NCBI GenBank assembly: GCA_026182355.1
Contig: JAPFBL010000171.1
Location: 1,364,001 to 1,428,000, forward strand
DNA length: 64,000 nt
Direction: 5' to 3'
Source of the DNA: Hermatobates lingyangjiaoensis
Taxonomy: Eukaryota > Arthropoda > Insecta > Hemiptera > Hermatobatidae
Positions 23,331-35,318 of the stretch are shown here, in pieces. Each line of letters opens with the position of its first letter. Position 1 is the first letter of the stretch. The notes beneath the pieces were generated by a model, which had not been told where the DNA came from, searched no databases, and worked only from the letters and a program-made list of their open reading frames with translations. Made by a program: the position numbers and the translations under genes.

Positions 23331-24210
23331 CTTAAATAACAGAGTGATTTCAATAAGGGTGGATCATTTAATTTTAGTTATTTACGAGTTTGTAACAAAG
23401 ATGTTATGTTTTTTTCTAATTAAACGTAAAGATGCGTATTGATCTATATATTGGTTTTGTTAACTTTTATGATACAGGAATAAGGCCCTCAATTCTTATT
23501 GAATAAAGGGTTGTATATGAACAGTTAGTAGAGGGCACATCTTATGGTACATTGCACCAGGCACTTAAGAGAAATGCATGTCGATTCGCCCTACTGTCCC
23601 TGCAAAGAAGGAGAGCAGACCTTTCAGCACATTGTATTTAGCTGTGCAAACATAAATAATTATAGACAAAAACTAATAAAAAATATCATCCTACAAGGAG
23701 GAACGTGGCCGGAAAAGAAAGAAAACCTAATCACTAAGTACAACAAAGACTTCTTCGGTTTTATAAACAACCTACCAATTGATGAATTATAACTACATAT
23801 ATGCAGTTCAATAACACTGAATGAGAAAACCTGTAATCAAATGGGAACAGGTTAACAAAAATAAACTCCCTCACGGTAGGGTTACTACCCGTGAGGAAAA
23901 CATAAAAAAAAACTAAGAGAAATATAGTTAATGGTATGTATTAAATAAGTGCTTAAATAACAGAGTGATTTCAATAAGGGTGGATCATTTAATTTTGGTT
24001 ATTTACGAGTTTGTTAACAAAGATGTTATGTTTTTTTCTAATTAAACGTAAAGATGAGTATTGATCTATTTATTAATCTATATTTATTGGCCTTGTTAAC
24101 TTTTATCATACAGGAAAGGCTCTCAATTCTTATTGAATAAAGAGTTGTATATGAAAAGTTAGTAGAGGACACATCTTATGGTACATTGCACCAGACAGTT
24201 AAGAGAATTA
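23331..24210 (+). repeat. Partial tandem duplication around a LINE fragment
   Basis: 23331-23573 recurs at 23950-24205 (CTTAAATAACAGAGTGATTT to TTGCACCAG.CA.TTAAGAGAA). The first copy continues into the LINE coding fragment. The second skips it and rejoins at ATAGTTAATGGTATG, which in the first copy lies downstream at about 23923. The junction falls at TAAGAGAA, present on both sides of the skipped segment. Confidence 0.75.
23544..23792 (+). pseudogene. LINE ORF2 C-terminal fragment
   Basis: An 82-codon frame contains HLREMHVDSPYCPCKEGEQT followed by QHIVFSC. This gives the zinc-knuckle pattern C-x1-C-x8-H-x4-C typical of the extreme C-terminus of R1/Jockey-type non-LTR retrotransposon ORF2. 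An Arg/Leu-rich tail (NNYRQKLIKNI) and a stop follow. The reverse transcriptase and endonuclease domains are absent, so this is a 5'-truncated remnant. Downstream DNA repeats the flank (see the duplication entry). Confidence 0.7.
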
Positions 24211-25410
24211 TAGTTAATGGTATGACATACAGTATTACTACTAATACTAACTTAAGAGAAAAAGTATATAATATTTTCAATCCACACTTCTATCTGGAAG
24301 CAAACAGTACTATTATTGAAATGTATAAAGATTTAACCCGTTTATAATGATGTTAGAAAGAGTAATGAGATTAAAAAAAGAATTGTGAAGAGTCATTATG
24401 TCGGACGAGATAAAAAAGTATCGCAAACAGTGTTGACAAAGATTGTTAAAAGTGTATTTAATTTTCTAAACAAATGTAAATTGTTAAATTAGTGCCAAGG
24501 TGATAGGACAGATATAGACTTGAACAAGGTCAGAGATAAGGGACACGGAAGCAGATGATATATATGATTCATGAGAGGACATGTCTGGGCAGTGAAAACT
24601 TGAATATTTCACATTAAAAGAAGTGCGGCTCCACCGACTATTCCTTATTTACTGACAGGACAGTAATGACCAAGTGGGTGATTAACAAGTCTGTGGTATT
24701 CCCATTCATTTACTCCTTTAGATGTTCTTTGAAAACATTTATTATATTTGTTTGATGAATTCCGTTTGTGAGGGAGTGGTTGTTATCTATATTTTTCAAA
24801 ACTCTTATATATTTTATCTTAGTGGAATTTGACTGATACTTAATTGTAATTCATTACTTAGCTTTACTTACAAGTTACTTATGTATATTACTTACGCCTT
24901 ACTTATGCATTACTTATACATTACTTACGCATTACTTAGGGTGAAAGAACTGTATTCCTATTTAGATAACACAGGAATCAAAGCCCTTTACTGTACTTTA
25001 CATCAATAGGGACACTAACTATTGATTATTATTATTATTATGTACCTGGACCTTTCTCCTATACCATAATAGGTTGATGATTCTAACGTGGAGCTCTTTG
25101 CCATGATATGACAAACCAATAGCCTCATCATGAGTAGCAAAAGAGATACAGTCCTCGTGAAGTGCCCAAGGTGGACCTCAAGGAGGCGGGCTTCCACGAC
25201 CTACATCAGGAAAAAGCTTATAAACATAATAAGCCTTCTAGTATTTATAACAATGGTGGTTACTTGATGAAAGAGATTATCAAGAATTACAGGTGAAAAA
25301 TGAAGTGGAAAAGACAGGAGTAGCAGATAATAGGGACTTGATAAAGAGGAAAGACTATGTCAATATGTCATGGTGTCAGAGATTACAAGAAAAGGTATAG
25401 AGAGAAGTAT
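24211..25410. other. AT-rich sequence with a short degenerate repeat
   Basis: 24838-24942 is a run of imperfect TTACTTAYGCAT units of about 11-12 bp. 25040-25205 is a GC-richer patch without a recognisable family. No gene was seen. Confidence 0.45.
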
Positions 25411-25423
25411 CCAGACGCTGACT

Positions 25424-26080
25424 ATTTCGCAATCGCCAGGCAAACCTAAGTACACGCTAACCATTTTGCAATTGCCAGGCAAACCTAAGTACACGCTAAC
25501 CATTTTGCAATTGCCAGGCAAACCTAAGTACACGCTAGCCATTTTACAATCGCCAGGCAAACCTAAGTACACGCTAACCATTTTGCAATTGCCAGGCAAA
25601 CCTAAGTACACGCTAACTATTTTGCAATCGCCAGGCAAACCTAAGTACACGCTAACCATTTTGCAATCGCCAGGCAAACCTAAGTACACGCTAACCATTT
25701 TGCAATCGCCAGGCAAACCTAAGTACACGCTAACCATTTTGCAATCGCCAGGCAAACCTAAGTACACGCTAACCATTTTGCAATCGCCAGGCAAACCTAA
25801 GTACACGCTAACTATTATGCAATTGCCAGGCAAACCTAAGTACACGCTAGCCATTTTGCAATCGCCAGGCAAACCTAAGTACACGCTAACTATTTTGCAA
25901 TTGCCAGGCAAACCTTAGTACACGCTAACCATTTTGCAATCGCCAGGTAAACCTAAGTACACGCTAACCAGTTTGCAATCGCCAGGCAAAACCTAAGTAC
26001 ACGCCAACCATTTTACAATTGCCAGGCAAACCTTAGTACACGCTAACCATTTTCCAATCGCCAGGCAAACATAAGTCCTC
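25424..26080 (+). repeat. 39-bp minisatellite, about 17 units
   Basis: The unit is GCCAGGCAAACCTAAGTACA + CGCTAACCATTTTGCAATC. Because 39 is a multiple of three, the array is open on both strands at once: (SPGKPKYTLTILQ)n on plus to 25918 and (GLPGDCKMVSVYL)n on minus. Variants (CAATCG/CAATTG, ACC/ACT, GCC) are interspersed. An A-insertion at about 25988 and TTAG stops appear at the right end. I regard both frames as by-products of the repeat. Confidence 0.92.
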
Positions 26081-26651
26081 CATAATCAGCCACAATCAGC
26101 AAGGTTCAATAAATATTGGGCTGAGAGGCAACCGAAGCTGCCGGATCGCCCTGAGGAACGAGAAAACTATTAAAGAAGACTGGTTCAAGCCGGAAGAATG
26201 AAATGGTTTGAGGCCTAGCTCTCGAAGAACTCGTCGTACTGAGAGGGCTTTGCAACCGCAGACACCTTCCGAAGAACGAAGATTCTAAGCGAGTAGTTAA
26301 AGTGTCACCACAGTGAGAAAGAAGTCTTGCAAAAGACAGGCGTTAACCACACGAGGCTGAATCCTACAGGCCAGGGCACGCCCAGTAGACCTAACACCAG
26401 AGGGCCTGAACCAGGTTCAGAACTACCCCACAAAGCCCCTCAAGAGATGTCTTGAGAAATACAGACGTTAGCCACATCAGACTAATAAGAATGGATTGTC
26501 ACCCAAACCACTGCGTGAACGAGCGGACTTTCTATCCCGGACGCCGCATAGTTGTGCCTTTCTTAGTTCATGCCAAGTGGGAATAACCACCCAGGCATGT
26601 TAAGCCCCCCCACCACGACAAGGTGAAGGCACATCGGGGGGGGGGGGGGGG
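26081..26651. other. GC-richer unrecognised block ending in poly-G
   Basis: This block directly follows the minisatellite. It is much less AT-rich than its surroundings, has no long frame, and ends TTAAGCCCCCCCACCACGAC..CACATC plus 16 G (26636-26651). It could be the untranslated part of a retroelement of which the 39-bp array is also part; that is inference only. Confidence 0.4.
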
Positions 26652-28357
26652 AGCCCTAATCCTGAGCCTCTAATATACCTGTTTTTTTTTACTCTACTAT
26701 AAGGAAATTATAAAGATTATGAAAACATCTTGGTTTAGATTTTCATGTAATTTTGACTTGAATTTTTAGGATGATATCTGGATGTGTTTGGGTATGAGTG
26801 AATCTTAAGTTTGGTTAATCATCAGAAAAAACAACACGAGTTGTCATTAATGTATAAAATAACAGTGTTTTTTGTTAATACTGAATCATGAGAAAGGTAT
26901 TTTATTATATTTTATATCAATGGGCAAAATTTTCCACTCAGCGAACTTACAACAAATGTTACTTTGATGTTAAGTATTACAGCGACGTGGGAATCGCATT
27001 TAAAAGTAGGATTAATTTTGAAATGTTTGGGAGATACTACATAAATTAAAAACCTTACGTAAATTAAATTCTTTGATTAAAACAAAGCGTTTTAATCAAA
27101 ATATTGATTAAAAGTTTTTCCAGGGTAAAAACTTGTTTTTGTGTTTAATATTAATTAGAATTAAATTTCTTTTAAAAGTTAAAATACGAATCTTATAAAT
27201 TTTCAATTGGAATTATTAATATTTGAAAATATTACGACAAGTATGTTTCAATTCAAACTATTTAAAACAAACTAAAAATGTAATCTGAAATACATAAAAT
27301 CAGATGAAATAATTATGCGTCGTATTTGTAGTGAATTCATAATTAATCTTTCAAACATCTTTTACACTATATTATTGATAAAACTAAACCTATAATTATT
27401 TCTATTTACATCAAAACAATGAGATAAAACATCTTTTTTAAGTCCATTCAGCCAAGTAAGTTCAAAATAATCAATATTAAACATTGTTACTGTTATTTTA
27501 TATTAACTTAACTATTTTTTTAACACTCTTTCTCTTTTTTTCACAACAGTCACACAAACACACACACACACACACACATACACATAAACTATGAGATTTG
27601 ATTTAATGTAATTGAAGAACAATCATTCAAAAGAAAGATATCTCTAAAGTTTCTCCTACCCTTTCACGATTCATTCCGTTTTTTTATGATCGTTACAAAA
27701 TATTGATCAACTGGTTAGTTCTGTTCTCAGTATACATCTTATGTGTTTTTTAGCTTGAGTTTTTTTATTTATTCTTAAGTATATATATATTTAAAATGAA
27801 CAGCAGAAGGTAATAGGACAATATGTGGACGAAGAAGCGCACGAAACGAGCTCCCCTGAGCTACAAATCTCCCTTTATATCTGCTGGATTAGAACGAGAG
27901 TTGATTGATTAGCCGCGTGGGCTTCACAAACCTAATTCTCATCAACTAGCTGAATGGGCGACAATGTCTCCAGAAGACGTCTTTCGCTGGCTCCGTCTTC
28001 TCCTATTGTTCATAAATCATTATTTCAAGCAGGCACAGTCACATCTCTTACAAAGTAAAGCAGCTTATGAAAACCAACCCATTGGTCAAACAACAACCAC
28101 AGCCCTCCTTTTTTTGAAACTTATTTTCATAACATAATTTGAAATACTATAGCCATGTATTAACTATAAACAATTAACTAATACTATAAACTAACTATTA
28201 ATTATAACTAAAAAACATATTTGGTACATCAAGTCTAAGTATTAATGTTTTTCAATATGTTTAAAATCCGTTTTTACATATATGAAAATATATGCATGCA
28301 TATATATAATTTAGTGTACAATAGATATCAATGTATATTCAGACATAAATATATACA
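26652..28357. other. AT-rich sequence, no gene recognised
   Basis: A (CA)n tract lies at 27549-27580. 27810-28090 is somewhat GC-richer but unassigned. Nothing else was seen. Confidence 0.4.
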
Positions 28358-28580
28358 AACCACAATATGAAATGAGAAAAAATGACTAAAATATTTCAAC
28401 CACTTTCAAGCGGTCTTCGTCAGAGTCAACCCAACCGTTGGGGTTTTGGGTCAGTTGGGTTTTTGACTGACGAAGACCGCTTATTTTGGTTGAAAGATCT
28501 TAGTCTTTCTTTTCCTATTTCATATTGTGGTTTGATTAGTGATTGTTATTTCACTTTGTTTATGTGAAATATTGTTTATA
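28358..28580. mobile_element. AGATCT-family palindrome with expanded centre
   Basis: Inverted arms (from ACCACAATATGAAATGAG on the left to CATATTGTGGTTTGATTA on the right). The centre reads CCCAACCGTTGGGGTTTTGG, a second small palindrome. The outer arm (TTATTTCACTTTGTTTATGT) is on the right side. Confidence 0.8.
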
Positions 28581-28815
28581 AATATATACATATATAAGTG
28601 ATTATTGGAGTTTGTTCAACGAACTAAGTAAAAGATTGGAAAGAAAACAAACAGAAAAACACACAAACTCACTATTCTATTACGTATAGAAATAGGTAAG
28701 GGTATCAATATCCTCCTGAAGACGATTCATGATAAAATATTGCAATATAATTATGCAATTTTTTTCATGTTTTCTGTCTGTGGTTTTATTATACATTATA
28801 CATATAGATATGTAT

Positions 28816-28990
28816 AAAAAGATTTCATATAAACACTTGAAATAACAATCAATGATCAAACCACAATAACAAAATGGGAAAACAAGACTAAGATCTTTCA
28901 ACCGTAACAAGCGGCCTTCGTCAGAGTCAAAACCCCAACTGAAACACTAGATGCAGAGCACATATGGTGAGGGGTTGAGAAATTCTCAAC
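28816..28990 (-). mobile_element. AGATCT-family element, single arm plus internal segment
   Basis: Starts at ATTTCATATAAACACTTGAA, passes the core (GCGGCCTTCGTCAGAGTC) and continues AACTGAAACACTAGATGCAG..GTGAGGGGTTGAGAA, as at 18350-18405. The right inverse arm is missing. Confidence 0.8.
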
Positions 28991-29185
28991 TGTTGAAAAA
29001 ATACTGTCAATGATGCCAATCTTAATCCAACTTTAAATCAAAAATTCATAACCTGCCTACAACTTGTATTCACTTGCTCTCTGACGACGTGAAAACGAAA
29101 GGCCTCAGAGCAACTATCTTCATTCATTTGTGGTGAGTTACCTATATATATATAAATATTGATAATAGTATCGACCGTGGTATAG

Positions 29186-29572
29186 AAACAAAACTATAGT
29201 TTATCGGGACTCGGTCAGTTCTTCAGGTTCAAATTAAACTCTCATTGCTAATGTTTCGGTTTTTATTTAAAACCTTTTTCATAGACAGAAGTATAAATTT
29301 TGAAACAGAAAAACTAAGTATTACATTACAAATTATTTTACAAAGAAAAATAATATGTGAATTTTTCTTTGTAAAATAATTTGTAATGTAATACTTAGAA
29401 AAATCCACATACTATTTTTCTTTGTAAAATAATTTGTAATGCAATACTTAGTTTTTCTGTTTCAATATTTATACTTCTGCCTATGAAAAAGGTTTTAAAT
29501 AATAACCGAAACGTAGGAAATGAGAGTTTAATTTGAACCTGAAGAACTGACCGAGTCCCGATAAACTATAGT

Positions 29573-29577
<5 letters not shown>
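29186..29577. mobile_element. Inverted repeat, GGTTTTAAATAAAACC family
   Basis: Arms 29186-29375 and 29395-29577 are inverse (outer landmark AACTATAGTTTATCGGGACT; inner landmark TTACATTACAAATTATTTTA). Each arm carries the hairpin followed by CGAAAC or GTTTCG. CTATGA replaces CTGATGA, so the ribozyme-like core is degenerate. The same outer landmark (ACTATAGTTTATCGGGACTC) occurs alone at 61167. The inner 29395-29460 contains a further copy of the centre. Confidence 0.8.
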
Positions 29578-29582
<5 letters not shown>

Positions 29583-29604
<22 letters not shown>

Positions 29605-30720
29605 ATTGTAATTGATATTGCTCTCTCTTCGATCAACCAAATCTTTACATTTTGATCGCACTCATTCTTGAATAAAATAACACTTGAAATGATAAAAAAG
29701 TAATCCGTATATTACAAAATTATTTAGTCAATTTGAAGAAAACTGATGAACGTTTCACTGAGTGGAAGAAGGAAGGATAGTGTAAATAATAGTATTTACG
29801 TTTAAGGAAATTAACAAGGTAACTAATATGTCTTCTTTTTTCTGCAGTACTATTCAAACTATTGTATATACAGGAACGTGAGTTACTCGGTAAAGAAAAT
29901 TAAATCTTATAATATTCGCATAAAAAAAAAACTCAAATTAATAGAGATTATTTTCTTATGGGATCGTGACTCGTGTAAAGAGTGGTACATCGGGATTTAA
30001 CTAGCAGCTGTCATGTTGCACGCATGAAGCACCGATCATTACAACAAATAACACTAGAATGCCAGTGTCTCAGATGGAACACAGGCGATATTTCGCTGTG
30101 ATCCCTTGCAAAGCTAATCACCAAGCAGTTAGGCAAAGCCTGTCGTCCACATGTATTCTTCCTCATTTTTAATCAATTTTGCTTTATACGAATAACACCA
30201 AATTTCAACTTACCTCCAATACTCTTTAACAAAACATCCAATAAAGATAATATTTTATTATCCCTTTCGATTTCTCTGGTTAACTCGTTACTTGGAACAG
30301 GATTACGTATTCAAGTTAAAAAAAGTTTACAATTTCATTTTTAACCAATTACATAGAGCTATTAACATCGCAAAACCATCAGGCCTCATTGGCAAAAAGA
30401 TATTTTACAAACATACATTCAAAAATAATAAAAGATTACTTAAACAAAAAAAATACAATTTCCTACAGCTCATTCAAATTCAGGTCATGAAATTTATTTG
30501 AAAAAACTAATGCACAATGATTAACAAGAGTAACAAGGACAAATATAGAGACTTTTTAGGATCATGAATTAATATTTAAACGACACCAATGCATTATTAG
30601 AGAAAATAATCAACAATTTTAATAATTCTATTCTTTGGAAATATACCAATGATGTAGTTTACCAAAGTCACATAATAAACGTAACATAATAGAGTCAGCA
30701 TTATTAATGAAATTTAATGT
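29583..30720. other. AT-rich sequence with (TG)n
   Basis: (TG)n at 29585-29604. No gene was seen. The 69-codon Lys/Asn-rich plus frame at 30292-30501 is a product of base composition. Confidence 0.4.
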
Positions 30721-30727
30721 TTATTTA

Positions 30728-30945
30728 TATTAGAAATAGGTAAAACCATCATACCTCGTAAGATGATCTTGGAGTCGTTGGAGCGCTTTCGGACGTTGTC
30801 CATCTTCGATCGCTACAAACCTACTGTCGAAGAAAGACGCTTCGATCGATGCGATCGAAGATGGACAACGTCCGAAAGCGCTCCAACGACTCCAAGATCA
30901 TCTCAAGAGGTATGACGGTTTTACCTATTTCTAATATAAATGATA
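30728..30945. repeat. GC-rich foldback
   Basis: The arm from TTATATTAGAAATAGGTAAA through GATCTTGGAGTCGTTGGAGC and TCTTCGATCG (30732-30813) is the inverse of about 30859-30942. The loop holds GCTACAAACC..AAGACGCTTCGATC. Inner arm sequence is near-perfect; a small indel (CCTCGTAAGATG versus CATCTCAAGAGG) lies midway. Unlike most foldbacks here the inner part is GC-rich and may be captured coding sequence. Confidence 0.8.
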
Positions 30946-31307
30946 CTAACCTCAGTGGTATTAACAATATGAATGTATTTAATGTTTATTGTTTGATCAA
31001 TCAGTTGTGGTATGTTCAAACTGGACTACTTGCTGATGGAATAGTGAGACAGCTTCTTACTAGTAATCAATATGTCACTTGATTTTTAAGACGTTCTTCC
31101 GCCCTCCTACCTACACATCATATTCTTTTTAGGTCCATTTCTCTATTTCTACCTTTTGACTCCTTCATTTCTTCAGTTTTTTGACAACGAAATAGTTTGA
31201 TAGGGTGTATATTTTTCCATCTTTCACATTCATATGTGGTAATTTTTTAATAATATGTGTTTATGTACATACATCATTCTATACTCGTATACTCGTATAT
31301 AAAAATG

Positions 31308-31415
31308 AATGATCAAATCACAATATGAAATGGGAAAACAACACTAAAATCTTTCAACCATAAAAAGCGGCCTTCGTCAGAGTTAAAAAACCATTGATTG
31401 TTATTTCACGTGAAA
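31308..31415 (-). mobile_element. AGATCT-family fragment
   Basis: ATGATCAAATCACAATATGA to GCGGCCTTCGTCAGAGTTAA, then a short inverse outer arm CATTGATTGTTATTTCACGT. The core region is eroded (ATCTTTCAACCATAAAAAGC). Confidence 0.75.
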
Positions 31416-31565
31416 TCTATATATATAAAAATGAATGTATGTCTGTTTGTACTCCATAGATTCAAAAACCATACATCCAATCGCCGTGAAAATTTTGAAA
31501 ATTATTAGATATATCCCCGGAAAGGTGCATGCAATTTTTTTTTATATCAGATTTGTGGTCTTAAG
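31416..31565 (+). mobile_element. Probable Helitron 5' terminal fragment
   Basis: The segment opens TCTATATATATAAAAATGAA + TGTATGTCTGTTTG and continues ATAGATTCAAAAACCATACA + TCCAATCGCCGTGAAAATTT. TC followed by TATATATAAAAATGAATG and then ATAGA-CTC-like sequence is a common Helitron 5' end. No 3' hairpin-CTRR end was located, and part of the TA run could belong to the neighbouring element. Confidence 0.5.
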
Positions 31566-32640
31566 TTCTCCCGAACAAATTATAAAAACTGAAATTTTGT
31601 TTTGGATTAATGAATCACTTGTCCTACTGGTTGGCTTTGTTTGCATTTATTTACATTGTTTTCATTGACTTTTACAGTTTCTAAGTGAAATAAAATTGTT
31701 ATTTAGAGGTTTTTTTTTAAAAAGATTTGAAGTGTTCTAATGACTTAAGATGATGTTAGAACCAAAGCAGGTCTTACATTTTGCACTCATTTTGATTTTC
31801 GACAAACTCTACTAGTTAAAAATAAAAATTTACAAAACTACCACCTCTAACCATCTCTAATCTGTTTTGACTTTATATGTGTTCCTAAGCCTTTCGGCCA
31901 TATAACCACCAAAAATCAAATCAGGCCGACTAGTTTAACGTGCTGCGCTTTAGCCACTTTAGATTACTCCAAATAACCACCTCTAATCACCTCTAACCTA
32001 CGTTATAAATATGCATTACTATTACATAGTCATTAAGAATATGAAGTGAACTTAAACAGAACTGAATTTTTTTTAACCGAATTAGACATAGATTGTGGGT
32101 TTTCTTTATTTTCACAATAATGCTGCAATTTTCATGTGTAGACTGATGGTGTTGTTGATCTAGTTTATGTGTAATTGAAGCTCGAGAGAAGAGCAGGCAT
32201 ATTGTCAAGATGCAAGCACTCGAGATAACAGTGCATCTTTACTGTTATCAGCATTATGAGACGAGGTGCAGTGGCCACATGACCTACTTGCAGACAAGTC
32301 ATGCCGTGTTTAATAAGGCTAGTAAGATTAACAGTGTTTGAGGTGACGAGTTATCTTAGGCAAACAAACATCAAGGACCCGTCAGCCTCACCTCCTGTCT
32401 CAAAAGCCAAAACGGCTTTATTTTCGCCAACATTACCTCAATTTATAGTTCTCTAAATGTATTTCCTCACACTATCATGCCAAATTCTTTATATAATGCT
32501 TGCATTTATTTAATAAACAATGTATATTCATCAACAATAAACATTAATAAAAATGAGCAATATAGAATAAATGAGAGGACTTTTATAAATGGAAAGTGTT
32601 AATTATTGTTAGGCATTTAACTCAACAAATTACAGATATT
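31566..32640. other. Unassigned sequence
   Basis: 31840-32000 contains repeated ACCACCTCTAA words (31841, 31985). No gene or family was recognised. Confidence 0.4.
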
Positions 32641-32646
32641 GTATAA

Positions 32647-32747
32647 AATCATTAGTTTTGCAATCCGTAATTGTGTGGTATTTACTCATTCTGAGGTAAA
32701 ACGGTTAAACAAACAAAAGTCTCCACACAAATGAAGTTTTATTCAAC
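32647..32747 (-). mobile_element. Truncated copy of the ACGCGT-family leader
   Basis: ATCATTAGTTTTGCAATCCG to ACACAAATGAAGTTTTATTC matches 61446-61532 and the inverse of 61703-61752. Homology stops at ..ATTCAAC, three bases past the predicted ribozyme cleavage position, and the hammerhead core itself is absent. Confidence 0.75.
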
Positions 32748-33056
32748 AGCAACAGACTATAGAGTAGGGCATTGAAAGAGTACTCCCAGGTTTACAGAGG
32801 ATAGTCTAGACCCATGAATGGTGTTCGAATACAGCATCATGATGAAAACACTAGTACAGCACTTCTAGACAGTATGGACGGCTGCACGTCCATACTCTAG
32901 TTGACCTATGTCCTCAGAGCCTGCAAGAAATGACCCTTATATTGAGAATTGTCATATGCTAAAAAAAAGCACTGTCTCATTTCATATTTGGTGTATCATC
33001 TTTTATTAAGCAAAGCATAAAAGAAGACCTCGTATTTAAAAGTTATTATCTAAACC

Positions 33057-33421
33057 TGGTCAATCCCGAGGGACTGGCTGCGACCAAAATGAAACACAGC
33101 CACTTGAACCCCTGTGCCAGGCCAATTCCGAGAGACTGGCTGAGACCAGGATGAAATATAGGGACTTGAACCACTGTGCTAGGCCAATCCCGAGAGACTG
33201 GCTGCGACCAAGATGAAACACAGGCACTTGAACCACTGTGCTAGGCCAATCCCGAGAGACTGGCTGAGACCAGAATGAAATACAGGCACTTGAACCACTG
33301 TGCTAGGCCAATCCCGAGAGACTGGCTGAGACCAGGATGAAATACAGGCTCTTGAACCACTGTGCTAGGCCAATCCCGAGAGACTGGCTGCGACCAAGAT
33401 GAAACACAGCCACTTAAACAC
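33057..33421 (-). repeat. 62-bp minisatellite, about 6 units
   Basis: CCAATCCCGAGAGACTGGCT recurs at 33184, 33246, 33308 and 33370, exactly 62 bp apart, with older units before. On the minus strand each unit contains CTAGCACAGTGGTTCAAGTG, which resembles a tRNA A box. Two unit types (GCGACCAAG and GAGACCAGG) alternate. Confidence 0.9.
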
Positions 33422-35028
33422 AATGTTATCACTTCAGGTATTTCTCTCTAGATGGGGACTGTTTTAGAAAACCTCTTATCCTCCGTCAACGACCTGCATA
33501 CTAATTATTAAGAGGGCAGTTTTTTTTATGCCCCAGACTGTATTGCTTAGCTAGGCGCCGAATGACCTTGTACGAGAGTGAGAGTTGGATAAACATAATT
33601 ATTTAACATCCCTTTTGATAGTTTTTAATTAAAACAGGGAAAAGGTTAGTGTTTAATATTCTATAAAGACAGAGATAGAATGAGTGAAAGAGATTGATGA
33701 TGACAAGGAAGAAGAGTGATAGAGGTACAGAAGAGGGAGTGTGAGAATGCCTACTGCTGGAAAGAATACCAGGCTGAAAGCACTCATGCTGCTCAACTTA
33801 TATGAGACCTATAACTTTTACACAGTCGTATCTCGCCGCACACCACGTTCGCCTACATCAATTTCATCGCATTCACCCCACTTTTAACAGTATAATTAAT
33901 CTCAACTAAAGCCGTTATTCTATATATATCCCGTAGTAGCTTGGAAGACAGGAATAAAGGATAGGAAAATTTACTCAGGAAAATAATTTCAATTACCACT
34001 GAAAAATAAATTTATACAAGAATCAGAGGAAGTTGTGAGGAAAATTAGAAGAACCCGAAAAAAAACATACGAAATGTTTGTTGACAACTTAAAATACTTG
34101 TGTCCCTTCTGTTGTTATCAGAATAATTCAAGTTGTTTAGCATATAATTATATATAAGCTTTTACAAATCCAATTTAATCTTTTAATAATAAAATTAGCT
34201 GTTTGCGAATCAAATTGGGTTGTAGAAAATATTACAACTTGTTCTATTACTAACTACTACTTTCCAACAGTTCCCTTCACAATCACAATTCCTAACCTAT
34301 CCAAATTGGTAATTCCTGACTTTCTGTAGCTTCATCCCTCAGTGTGACGCTTGTTTTTATATCAGATTCGATTCAACTAAGTTGAGTTCTCTTGTGCATT
34401 ATAATAGGGCTTCTGTTGGCCAGTGCAGCAAATTTCCTTTGCTTATGGATGCAAAATTCTTACGATCACAGTTTTTTTGTTCTTCTTACTTTTTCAGTAA
34501 TTCACCTTTTTAAAGTCTTTCAAAAAATTTTGGACAAAAAGTTCAACTGAAAATAAATTCAATTTAGAAAAACATGAAGTGTAAATTAATTAATACGAGA
34601 GAATTACTTTCTTAAAAATCTGAATTGGCCTACACTCAACATTGCTTTATAGAAATATAATATCAACCTTGTCAACAATCAACTCCACTCGACGATTTAA
34701 GCATGGCTTTATTTTAATGTGGCATCGTGTAGATGTAATATCAAACTTCCTAGTTAAGTATTATCAAAACTCAAAGATAAAGTTTAGAGAAAAAACATTA
34801 CCTAAAATAACATTTTGACAAAAAAAAATTATTTTTTTATGATAAAAAAATATCTCTGGTAATCTGCATTGTTGGTTTATTTTTTTTGGGTAAAATATAA
34901 ATTTGTTTCATCAAGCAGTGGGACCTACAGCGAGTCCACACGCACTAATTCATCACACACGCACACTCTTACAAATCATAAAAAAAAAGTCAACAAGGGA
35001 GCTTCAAAACATGCAAATCTGACAATTT
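33422..35028. other. AT-rich sequence, no gene recognised
   Basis: Nothing assignable. There is a pyrimidine-rich patch at 34255-34400. Confidence 0.4.
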
Positions 35029-35029
35029 T

Positions 35030-35318
35030 ACGGAGGATTTAGCCCCTTGCGACTATTTTCTGTTTCCAAACCTAAAGAAATGGCTGGGCGGTAAGAGATT
35101 TGAGTCGAATGAACAAGTCATTACCGAAACAAACGTGTATTTTAAGAGCTTTGAAGAAAAAAATTATTTAGGAGGGAATAAAAAAATTAGAAAAACGCTG
35201 GACTAAATGTATCGAGCTAAAAGGTTACTATGTAGAAAAATAAAATGTTTTTGCCGAAAAATTTTGTTTTATTCAAAAAATCACGGACTTATCTAACCGC
35301 CCTCGTATCATTATCGTT
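35030..35318 (+). pseudogene. Mariner transposase 3' fragment
   Basis: Plus strand encodes DLAPCDYFLFPNLKKWLGGK + RFESNEQVITETNVYFKSF and a frameshifted tail, matching the C-terminus of the mariner remnant at 57980-58700. The third Asp of the DD34D triad (CDYF) is present; everything N-terminal is missing. The 3' end reaches TCACGGACTTATCTAACCGC + CCTCGTA, the inverse of the mariner terminal repeat, so the 3' end is complete while the 5' part is lost. Confidence 0.85.

Noticed and set aside
25360..25918. Two 180-codon open frames on opposite strands
   Set aside because: Both are produced by the 39-bp repeat, whose period is divisible by three. No non-repeat coding sequence supports either.
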